A stretch of DNA of 12,190 nucleotides, from positions 1-12,190 of the forward strand of contig JACQGT010000416.1 in the NCBI GenBank assembly GCA_016199425.1. Reading direction: 5' to 3'. Origin of the DNA: Chloroflexota bacterium (GTDB lineage: Bacteria > Chloroflexota > Anaerolineae > Caldilineales > Caldilineaceae). Positions 1 through 5,492 of this stretch are shown here, piece after piece (position 1 is the stretch's first letter; each line of letters starts with the position of its first letter). Position numbers and translations under genes: made by a program. The notes under the pieces were generated by a model. The model did no database searches. It was not told where the DNA came from and was given only the letters and a program-made list of their open reading frames with translations.

Positions 1-19
1 GTTGGGGGCGAAAGCTGCT

Positions 20-83
20 GATTCCGGGAATCGACCACACGATCTCTGGCCTTGCAGACTGGCGCTGGTCGATTCCCGGAATC
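20..83. repeat. 18-bp inverted repeat with palindromic arms
   Basis: GATTCCGGGAATCGACCA at 20-37 is exactly complementary to TGGTCGATTCCCGGAATC at 66-83, with a 28-nt loop. Each arm also contains its own 6-1-6 palindrome (GATTCC-G-GGAATC and GATTCC-C-GGAATC), centred about 51 bp apart. The element could be the terminator hairpin of a gene left of the window, a REP-type repeat, or a pair of operators. No T-tract follows on the + strand, so a simple intrinsic terminator is not the best fit. Confidence 0.75.
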
Positions 84-116
84 GTGTGCCCCGAAACTGA
101 AGTACACCCGGTCACT

Positions 117-153
117 AAACCGGTTTGATTCATTCGTCGATTTGCGGTAGAAT
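117..153 (+). promoter_or_regulatory. sigma70-type promoter with overlapping palindrome
   Basis: A -35-like TTGATT (125-130) and a -10-like TAGAAT (148-153) are separated by 17 nt, which is the ideal spacing. They lie about 55 nt upstream of the VOC start codon. The perfect 10-bp palindrome AAACCGGTTT (117-126) overlaps the -35 box and is a plausible operator. An AAAGGG ribosome-binding site at 192-197 precedes the ATG at 208. The promoter call rests on motif match and spacing only. Confidence 0.5.
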
Positions 154-207
154 GGGAGTGTTCCTATCCACTTCCCTTCAACTCTTCTACGAAAGGGTTC
201 TTGACAA

Positions 208-630
208 ATGCCTGTTGGAAGCAAAAATACAATCATTGCCGGCGGCGGCTGCCACCACATCGCTGTACAGACCCGGGACTGGGAAGCCTCCCTGCGTCTC
301 TATCGGGATGTGTTGGGGATGCCGGTAGTGGCCCAGTTTGGCTCGCCGGAGCGCAAAGTCTGGCTGCTGGATATGGGTGACGGCAGCCACATCGAACTCT
401 TTCAACCCAAGGCTGATACCCCTGCACCGGGCAGCCTCGCACCCAATGACCCGGTCACCCATTTTGCGTTGACGGCCACGGATACCCGCGCTGCCACCGA
501 ACACGTGCGCGCCGCCGGCTACACCATCACCGTTGAACCTAAAGACGTGAATCTGGGTGGCGTGAACGTGACCATCGCCTTTTTCACCGGCCCCAGCGGC
601 GAGTCTATCGAATTTTTTCAAGTGCATTAG
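208..630 (+). CDS. VOC (glyoxalase/dioxygenase fold) family protein
   Basis: This is a 140-residue vicinal-oxygen-chelate protein with two beta-alpha-beta-beta-beta modules. The four usual metal ligand positions are all visible: H17 (HHIAV), E63 (HIELFQ), H85 (VTHFALT) and E135 (SIEFFQ). It is therefore probably a working metal-dependent enzyme, such as a lactoylglutathione lyase-like isomerase, an epimerase or a ring-cleavage dioxygenase. Family members of this size carry many activities and the sequence does not decide among them. No signal peptide is seen, so it should be cytoplasmic. The ATG at 208 is preceded by AAAGGG, and a good promoter lies upstream. The redoxin gene follows 130 nt downstream on the same strand and may be co-transcribed through the repeat between them, which would fit a detoxification or stress role (inference). 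Confidence 0.88.
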   Translation: MPVGSKNTIIAGGGCHHIAVQTRDWEASLRLYRDVLGMPVVAQFGSPERKVWLLDMGDGSHIELFQPKADTPAPGSLAPNDPVTHFALTATDTRAATEHVRAAGYTITVEPKDVNLGGVNVTIAFFTGPSGESIEFFQVH

Positions 631-632
631 GA

Positions 633-746
633 GTTGCAGGTGGAAAGTTGCAGGTTGCAAGTAGTAGTGACGAACCTGCCATCCTTCGACAGGCTCAAGA
701 CACCGCCTGCGACTTGCCACTTGCAACCTGCAACCTGCCACATTCC
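633..746. repeat. palindromic heptad repeat with CTTCGACA core (copy A)
   Basis: The left arm is built of 7-nt units: GTTGCAG 633, GTGGAAA 640, GTTGCAG 647, GTTGCAA 654. The right arm is the complementary series: ACTTGCC 712, ACTTGCA 719, ACCTGCA 726, ACCTGCC 733, ACATTCC 740. GTTGCAGGTTGCAAGT (647-662) is exactly complementary to 719-734. Between the arms lies the 25-bp core at 683-707 that recurs at 4016-4040 and 10771-10795. The right arm ends 2 nt before the redoxin ribosome-binding site, so a folded transcript could affect its translation. Confidence 0.85.
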
Positions 747-760
747 ACAGGAGGATTCTC

Positions 761-1348
761 ATGGCATTCACACTGCAAATCGGCGAAAGCGCACCGGATT
801 TCCGGCTACCTGCCACCGACGGCAACACGTACCAACTCTCTGACTTTGACGATGCGGGTGCGTTGGTGGTCTTCTTCACCTGCAACCACTGCCCGTATGT
901 GCAGGGTTCGGACGAAGTGACCCGCCAGACCGCGGAGAAGTTTGCGCCCCGGGGCGTGCAATTCGTGGCCATCAGCTCCAACAGTATTGTCACCCACCCG
1001 GAGGACGACTTCCCCCATATGGTGGCGCGTATGAAGGAACACAACTTCCCCTGGCTCTATCTCTACGACGAGACGCAGGAAGTGGCGTTGGTCTATGGCG
1101 CGCTGCGCACTCCCCATTTCTATGTCTTTGACGGCGACCGCAATCTGATCTACACGGGCCGCGGCGTGGACAACCCGAAGGATACGTCGAAGATGACGGT
1201 CAACGACCTGGACCGGGCACTGGCGGAACATCTCTCCGGGCAGCCTATCAGCGTGCCTTTGACTAATCCTCTGGGCTGCAATGTCAAGTGGAACGGCCAG
1301 GACGCCCATTGGATGCCCGCCGAGGCGTGCGATCTGGTTTTTGCATAG
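761..1348 (+). CDS. thioredoxin-superfamily redoxin (AhpC/TSA-like)
   Basis: This 195-residue protein begins with the redoxin signature IGESAPDFRLPATDG (residues 7-21). It carries a CNHC active site followed by proline (C41-C44, P45) at the end of the first core beta strand, as in thiol reductases of the TlpA/ResA and AhpC-TSA type. A cis-Pro-type segment (LRTPHFYVFD) and a C-terminal GCNVKW stretch (C173) are typical of a family annotated simply as 'thioredoxin family protein'. There is no signal peptide or membrane helix, so it is probably a cytoplasmic thiol:disulfide reductase or peroxidase; the substrate is unknown. AGGAGG at 749-754, six bases before the ATG, is a strong ribosome-binding site and fixes the start. 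It lies downstream of the VOC gene on the same strand. Confidence 0.88.
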   Translation: MAFTLQIGESAPDFRLPATDGNTYQLSDFDDAGALVVFFTCNHCPYVQGSDEVTRQTAEKFAPRGVQFVAISSNSIVTHPEDDFPHMVARMKEHNFPWLYLYDETQEVALVYGALRTPHFYVFDGDRNLIYTGRGVDNPKDTSKMTVNDLDRALAEHLSGQPISVPLTNPLGCNVKWNGQDAHWMPAEACDLVFA

Positions 1349-1370
1349 GCGCTTTTCAACGTAAGGAAGG

Positions 1371-1449
1371 AAGTTTGACTTTTGTCAAAAGTTGAACTTC
1401 TGGCAAGAAGAAAAGAGGGGAGCGACGTACACACGCCGCCCCCCTCTTT
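1371..1449. terminator. two hairpins after the redoxin gene
   Basis: An imperfect palindrome at 1371-1399 pairs 12 of 14 positions around a single central base; its core is ACTTTTG-T-CAAAAGT. It is followed by AAAGAGGGG (1412-1420) pairing with CCCCTCTTT (1441-1449) across a 20-nt loop. They lie 23-100 nt after the redoxin stop codon in a gap between convergent genes, where terminators are expected. The second hairpin has an A-rich 5' side and a T-rich 3' side and could act on both strands. No long T-tract is present, so the terminator role is inferred. Confidence 0.4.
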
Positions 1450-1481
1450 GCGTATGGAGTAAACAGATTTTGACGGAATCA

Positions 1482-1542
1482 CGTAGGGGCGCTGCTTGCT
1501 GCGCCCGATGCACAAGCGGGCGCAGCAAGCAGCGCCCCTACG
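1482..1542. repeat. 26-bp perfect palindromic repeat
   Basis: The arms at 1482-1507 and 1517-1542 are perfectly complementary over 26 bp around a 9-nt loop (ATGCACAAG). Each arm begins or ends with CGTAGGGGCGC / GCGCCCCTACG. Perfect conservation over this length is typical of a recent or actively maintained REP-like palindrome. From memory, similar GTAGGGGCGC...GCGCCCCTAC elements are abundant between genes in Chloroflexota. It lies between the convergent redoxin and M81 peptidase genes. Confidence 0.9.
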
Positions 1543-1576
1543 GTTCAAATCACAGATTGTCGGCCTGCCGGGGCTG

Positions 1577-1623
1577 GGACGCGGAGCGTCCGGGGAGCGT
1601 TCCCACGCGGGAGCGTGGGAACG
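1577..1623. repeat. twin-hairpin GC-rich repeat
   Basis: Two adjacent hairpins are present: GGACGC-gga-GCGTCC (1577-1591), then CGTTCCCACGC-ggga-GCGTGGGAACG (1598-1623), an 11-bp perfect stem with a 4-nt loop. This resembles a widespread REP-like element whose spurious translation gives the SHAPAWER peptide in many genomes (from memory). It is the third hairpin family in this 347-nt gap. No gene was found in 1349-1695. Confidence 0.8.
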
Positions 1624-1695
1624 AGTGAAATCCGCCAATTCCGTCTTTTCCTCCATCTATTCGTGAAATCCTCCTATTCGCGGTCATTTCATGCA

Positions 1696-3195
1696 CTACG
1701 CACCCCGCCGATATATCACCGCTTTTGGCTCGAAAACCACCGCCGGGTCCAACGGGAAGATGGGCCGGGCGCAGACGGTGTGGCCCAGATAGGGCAGGTT
1801 GGCGCTGGTGGAGCCGGGCGCGTCCACGTGCAGGGTTTGCGCTGCCCAGGTGTTGAAGAAGTGGGGCTGGCAGTGGGGCGATTTGACCACCACCACATCG
1901 AAGCGCGTCGGATCCTGGCCGTGGCCGTAGAAGAGGGAGCGGTCATAGAGGCTGACCGGGCGACTGGTGGCGACGACGATATGCCGCCCCACCTGCAACA
2001 CAGCCGTCGGCCCGCCCCGCCAGACCGCGCCGTTGCTCTCGCTGACAAAATCCCCGTCGGAGAGCATCCGCACCTGGGCTGTCACCGGCAAGGGCCGGAA
2101 GCGTCTCCGATCCAGCCCACCGCCGAGAGTGGTGCGGATAGTGGCCCCCACGCCCGCGGCCATCGCGTCCACCACCGCGCCTGGATCGACAATCGGCGTC
2201 AGCAGGCTGCCTGTATAGCCGCGTTGCATCAGCGCAGCCAGGATGGCGTTGCTGTCGCCGGAAGCGCCGGAGCTGGTGGCGTCGGCCGCATCGGTGAGGA
2301 TGACTGTACCGCTGGGGTTGGCAAGCGTCCGCTCCACCGCTTCACTCAGACCGATGAGGGGCTGGTGAAGTTGCTGGCGCACGGCCCAGAAATCCTGCGC
2401 CAGCTTCAGCGCCTCCCGTTCGGCCCGCGCCGCGTCTCCGTCCAGCACGACGAGACTGTTCGAGCGCAGCTCCGGCACGTCGGTGAAAGGGTTGCCGATG
2501 AACATCCCCACGGAGAGACCGCCCGGCCCATCCTCGATGTCTTTCGCATAGCGAATCATCTGCCCAAACAGGCCAGTTTCGGTGATCAGTTCGTTGCCCC
2601 GCACCAGCGCGGGGATGGGAACCACCGCCGTTATCGGGCTGGCTTCCCCGTCCAGAATGCGCAGGAGAAGGCGGGCCGCCCGTGCGCCTGTGCTGGCAAA
2701 GTCCACGTGGGGGTAAGTGTGATAGACCACCACTGCGTCTGTGTGGCGCAACATCTGATCGGTCAGGATGCCGTGCAGGTCCAGGGAGATGACGATGGGA
2801 ATCCGCTCACCCACGATTTTGCGTGTCTCGGCCAGGAGAAAGCCTTCCGGATCGCTTTCGTTGGCCGCGGCCATCGCGCCGTGCAGGGAGTAGTAGACGG
2901 CGTCCACCGGCCCCGCTGTCTTCACCAGCGCTAGAAATTCGGTGGCCAGGTGGCTGAAATCCTCGGCGGCCAGGGTTCCGCCCGAGGTGATGGAGCGTGC
3001 GCTGTAGGCGGGGACCAATTCCACGTCGCTGCGCGCGGCAAAAACGGCCAGCGCGCCGGCCATCTCCGAGTTCAGCCCCCGGTGGTAGTCCAGAAAGGCC
3101 GATCCCCAGAGCGTCTCGAAGTCTGTAAGCAGACTGGGGACGGGGTTGAAGGACGATACTTCCTGTTTGCATTCTGCTACGAGAATTCGAGGCAC
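1696..3195 (-). CDS. M81 family metallopeptidase (MlrC-like)
   Basis: This 499-residue protein matches the two-part MlrC architecture: an N-terminal catalytic domain (about residues 1-290) and a C-terminal MlrC domain. Visible signatures are VPRILVAECKQEVSSFNP at the N-terminus, YYSLHGAMAA (101-110), LDLHG (D139, H141) and YHTYPHVD (H159, H163, D165), where the zinc ligands of the family are expected. The C-terminal part has ILTDAADATSSGASGDSNA. MlrC hydrolyses linear microcystin products, but most homologues sit in organisms without microcystin and their substrates are unknown. The usual HETNTF motif near the N-terminus is altered here (KQEVSSF). The start is a GTG at 3195 with AGAGGA upstream; an upstream in-frame ATG (3276) would lie inside the hairpin at 3238-3281 and is rejected. 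No signal peptide is seen. It is the last gene of the minus-strand group. Confidence 0.88.
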   Translation of the reverse strand: MPRILVAECKQEVSSFNPVPSLLTDFETLWGSAFLDYHRGLNSEMAGALAVFAARSDVELVPAYSARSITSGGTLAAEDFSHLATEFLALVKTAGPVDAVYYSLHGAMAAANESDPEGFLLAETRKIVGERIPIVISLDLHGILTDQMLRHTDAVVVYHTYPHVDFASTGARAARLLLRILDGEASPITAVVPIPALVRGNELITETGLFGQMIRYAKDIEDGPGGLSVGMFIGNPFTDVPELRSNSLVVLDGDAARAEREALKLAQDFWAVRQQLHQPLIGLSEAVERTLANPSGTVILTDAADATSSGASGDSNAILAALMQRGYTGSLLTPIVDPGAVVDAMAAGVGATIRTTLGGGLDRRRFRPLPVTAQVRMLSDGDFVSESNGAVWRGGPTAVLQVGRHIVVATSRPVSLYDRSLFYGHGQDPTRFDVVVVKSPHCQPHFFNTWAAQTLHVDAPGSTSANLPYLGHTVCARPIFPLDPAVVFEPKAVIYRRGA

Positions 3196-3237
3196 GCCGT
3201 TCCTCTGTTTTGAGTGAAAGAAAATGATGCTACGCTG

Positions 3238-3281
3238 GTGGGTTGGGTTCTCGCAGTTTACACCGCAAGAACCCAACCCAC
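3238..3281. repeat. 14-bp inverted repeat (hairpin)
   Basis: GTGGGTTGGGTTCT (3238-3251) and AGAACCCAACCCAC (3268-3281) are exact complements around a 16-nt loop, with two further G-C pairs after one mismatch. It sits in the 91-nt gap between the stop of the propeller gene (3287) and the GTG start of the M81 gene (3195). It could attenuate or terminate minus-strand transcription between the two genes, stabilise the 3' end of the upstream message, or simply be a REP-type insertion. No T-tract follows immediately. Confidence 0.75.
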
Positions 3282-3286
3282 AGTAC

Positions 3287-3991
3287 TTATCCCATCCCGA
3301 TCTTCACAATCCACCCGGACGCTGCATCGCAGTAGAGCATATCGTCCCCGTAGGCCGAGAGGCAGTGGGGTTCTGGCTCGCTGGCGGGCACGGTGATGCG
3401 CTCCAACTCCCGTCCATCCATTGCCAGTTTGACGATCAGCCGATGGCCGGTGTGGACGACCCACATGCCGTCCTTCTTCTGCACCAGCCCGTGTGCCCGG
3501 GGATAGGGCAACTCGATGGCGTGCTGGATCGACCAGTCGCTGATGCGCATCCGCAGCAATTTTTGGTCCTTCAATGCCTCTACCCAAATATAGCCTGGCT
3601 CGAAGGGGTCGTATTCTGTCCCGTGGGTTCCACCGCCGCCGGGGATGGGATAGCGGGCCTGGGTTGCGCCCGTGGCCGGGTCCACGCGCAGGATTTCGCC
3701 GGTATGGGGTCCGGCGTCCGTGGCGCGGGCGGGCCGCCAGATACCGGCGTCGCCGTTGGCTGCCAGCCAGAGCGAGCCATCCCCCCAGGTCATCCCGCTG
3801 GTGTTGGACGATTCGCTGGGGATTTCCCGGTGCAGCCAGGGCACGCCGTAGTAGGCGGATGGCTCTTCCATCCGGACCAGCGCGACCCGGTCGGTGATCT
3901 GATCGACGATCCACAGCCCCTCGTCGGTCAACTGCACAGCGTTGGGGACGCTGTAGGGAGAGCGGAAAAGTTTCGTGTAGGTAACATTCAT
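3287..3991 (-). CDS. small beta-propeller protein (SMP-30/Vgb-like)
   Basis: This 234-residue protein has five or six repeats of the propeller blade pattern, each ending in a short aromatic/acidic strand: GLWIVD, SLWLAA, YIWVEA, GMWVVH and DMLYCD. The pattern resembles SMP-30/gluconolactonase and virginiamycin B lyase-like propellers, but the sequence is shorter than those families usually are (about 290 residues), so the ring may be incomplete or the last blade closed by the N-terminal strand. Two conserved-looking histidine sites (GGGTHGTEYDP and PEPHCLS) could be functional. No signal peptide is visible. The ATG at 3991 was chosen because the homologous region starts there and AAAGG lies 8 nt upstream; longer readings run into repeat DNA. 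It lies between the dehydrogenase and peptidase genes on the same strand. A lactonase, lyase or binding role cannot be settled. Confidence 0.75.
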   Translation of the reverse strand: MNVTYTKLFRSPYSVPNAVQLTDEGLWIVDQITDRVALVRMEEPSAYYGVPWLHREIPSESSNTSGMTWGDGSLWLAANGDAGIWRPARATDAGPHTGEILRVDPATGATQARYPIPGGGGTHGTEYDPFEPGYIWVEALKDQKLLRMRISDWSIQHAIELPYPRAHGLVQKKDGMWVVHTGHRLIVKLAMDGRELERITVPASEPEPHCLSAYGDDMLYCDAASGWIVKIGMG

Positions 3992-4015
3992 CGGGAGAGC
4001 CTTTCGGGAGTTGCA

Positions 4016-4155
4016 GGCGGTGTCCTGAGCCTGTCGAAGGATGGAAAGTTGCAGGTGGAAGGTTGCAGGTGGCAAGTGTCAGGTGTCGTCGAGACGGGAT
4101 ACGCAATACGCAGCGCCCCAATCGGTCCAAACGAAATATCCAATACCCAATATCT
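4016..4155. repeat. CTTCGACA core (copy B) plus three heptad series
   Basis: The 25-bp core lies at 4016-4040 in inverted orientation, one base different from copy A. It is followed by six 7-nt units: GTTGCAG 4048, GTGGAAG 4055, GTTGCAG 4062, GTGGCAA 4069, GTGTCAG 4076, GTGTCGT 4083. Next come ATACGCA twice (4099-4112) and AATATCC, AATACCC, AATATCT (4135-4155). The whole gap between the dehydrogenase and propeller genes is made of these elements, and the last series ends 1 nt before the dehydrogenase stop codon. Confidence 0.85.
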
Positions 4156-4156
4156 T

Positions 4157-5200
4157 TTACACACTGGGAACCGCCACGCCCACCTCCCCGGCGGCTTCGG
4201 CGATGCGCCCCCAGGTGGTCTCTTCCACGGGGATGCCTTTGCTGCCCCGTGCGGCGCGCAGTTCCTCTTCGATCTCGCCGGGGTAGTAAATTTTCTTGGA
4301 ACCGGGTGCGGTTTTCGACGATTTCACCCAATCGATGAGGATTTGCACCTCTTTTTTGTACTCGTCCACGTCGATAAAGCTGCTGATCTTGATAGCCAGA
4401 GCCACAAAACCGCTGCCGCCCCGGGTTGGGTTGTCACTGCTGCACCCGGCCCAGGAAAGACCACCGGCGATGGCGTCGATCATCATTCCTAGCCCATAGC
4501 CTTTGTGACCGGATGCGCCGCCCAGAGGCAGCATCGCAATCTCGCCCGTCTGGAAAGGGGCCGGGTCGCGTACTTCGTTGCCCTCCGCGTCGATCAGCCA
4601 GCCAGGAGGCACCTGCTGCCCCCGCGCGGAGTAGACCTCCACTTTGCCGCCGGCGGCCATACTGGTGGTGATGTCCAGCATCATCACCGGGCCGCTCTCA
4701 GAGGGGACAGCCATGGAAATCGGGTTGGGTGGCAGGCGGCGGGAGGTGCCGCCGAAGGGCGCGGTAAAGCGGCTGCCCCCGTTGAGGAGCAGAATGCCGA
4801 TGCAGTCCTGCTCTGCGGCCATAGGCGGATAGGCACCCAAGCGCCCGATGTGGCTGCAACGATGCACGGCCACCGCGCCAAAGGTGGTCTGCTTGGCCCG
4901 CTCGACGGCCATTTCCATCGCTCGCGTGCAGATGACAATCCCCTGGCCACCTTCCCCGTCGATGACGACGGAGGCGGGCGTCTCGCGCACGATTTTGAGA
5001 TCACCCACAGGAGTGATCTTTCCGGCCGCGATGCTGCGGATGTAGCCGGGGATGCGGATGATGCCGTGGGAGTCGTGGCCGGTCAGGTTGGCGTCCACCA
5101 GGTGGTCGGTGACGATGCGGGACTGGTCCGCGGGCAGCCCCGCGGCCTCGAACAGAGCGTAGCCATAGGCACGCATGGCGGTGTGTTGGATTGTGGGCAT
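4157..5200 (-). CDS. LDH2/malate dehydrogenase family NAD(P)H oxidoreductase
   Basis: This 347-residue protein covers the full length of the LDH2 (YlbC/ComC/AllD) family, whose members oxidise 2-hydroxyacids such as malate, sulfolactate or ureidoglycolate with NAD(P). Visible family motifs are GHDSHGIIRIPGY (41-53, with the conserved H45), SHIGRLGAYPPMAAE (H117), PFGGTSRRLPPNPISMAVPS and LPLGGASGHKGYGLGMMIDAIAGGLSWA. This fold differs from classical Rossmann dehydrogenases. Cytoplasmic location is expected. The ATG at 5200 is preceded by AAAGGAAG with about 6 nt spacing, which decides the start over an upstream in-frame ATG at 5281. The substrate is not readable from the sequence. Grouped with the propeller and M81 genes on the same strand, it may act on a small 2-hydroxyacid released by them (inference). 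Confidence 0.9.
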   Translation of the reverse strand: MPTIQHTAMRAYGYALFEAAGLPADQSRIVTDHLVDANLTGHDSHGIIRIPGYIRSIAAGKITPVGDLKIVRETPASVVIDGEGGQGIVICTRAMEMAVERAKQTTFGAVAVHRCSHIGRLGAYPPMAAEQDCIGILLLNGGSRFTAPFGGTSRRLPPNPISMAVPSESGPVMMLDITTSMAAGGKVEVYSARGQQVPPGWLIDAEGNEVRDPAPFQTGEIAMLPLGGASGHKGYGLGMMIDAIAGGLSWAGCSSDNPTRGGSGFVALAIKISSFIDVDEYKKEVQILIDWVKSSKTAPGSKKIYYPGEIEEELRAARGSKGIPVEETTWGRIAEAAGEVGVAVPSV

Positions 5201-5285
5201 GGGTCGCTTCCTTTGCGTGGGGGTGGATATGGGACGACGAGGGAAGTATAGCGGGAATTGGGGGAGAGGGCAACCGGGCAAAAAG

Positions 5286-5483
5286 GCGAATGGGGATTGG
5301 CGGCTGGCGAATGGGGATTGGCGGCTGGCGAATGGGGGATTGGCGGCTGGCGAATGGGGATTGGCGGCTGGCGAATGGGGGATTGGTGGCTGGCGAATGG
5401 GGGATTGGTGGCTGGCGAATGGAAGATTGGCGGCTGGCGAACGGATGCCCCGATCCCTAATCGCCAGTCGCCAATCCCCACTG
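5286..5483. repeat. 21/22-bp tandem repeat with inverted terminal copy
   Basis: Seven units start at 5286, 5307, 5328, 5350, 5371, 5393 and 5415; an eighth, partial unit starts at 5437. The 21-bp form is GCGAATGGGGATTGGCGGCTG, that is three heptads (GCGAATG GGGATTG GCGGCTG). The 22-bp form has one extra G in the G-run or, in the seventh unit, a variant of it. Units 5 and 6 share a C to T change. At 5459-5477 a reverse-complement copy (TCGCCAGTCGCCAATCCCC) could pair with any unit. There are no spacers, so this is not a CRISPR array. It occupies the gap between the amt stop and the dehydrogenase start. Confidence 0.92.
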
Positions 5484-5492
5484 GATTTTTAC

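Noticed and set aside
187..1044. 285-codon open frame on the - strand
   Set aside because: It runs antisense through the VOC gene, the palindromic repeat and the redoxin gene. Part of it is translated repeat (RRCLEPVEGWQ).
1412..1449. Confident intrinsic terminator
   Set aside because: The hairpin is good but the following sequence is not a T-tract, so only a low-confidence terminator call is given.
1615..2934. Long open frame of 439 codons on the + strand
   Set aside because: It lies antisense to the M81 peptidase gene, which has clear family motifs and a ribosome-binding site. The + strand protein has no recognisable domain, and long antisense frames are common in GC-rich DNA.
3274..3276. 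Upstream ATG start for the M81 gene
   Set aside because: The extension codes through the intergenic hairpin and has no family similarity; the GTG at 3195 has a ribosome-binding site and starts the conserved sequence.
3224..4492. 422-codon open frame on the + strand
   Set aside because: Antisense to the propeller and dehydrogenase genes and reads through the intergenic repeat (LSLSKDGK).
5286..5450. CRISPR array
   Set aside because: The units are contiguous 21-22-bp repeats without spacers and no cas gene is present.
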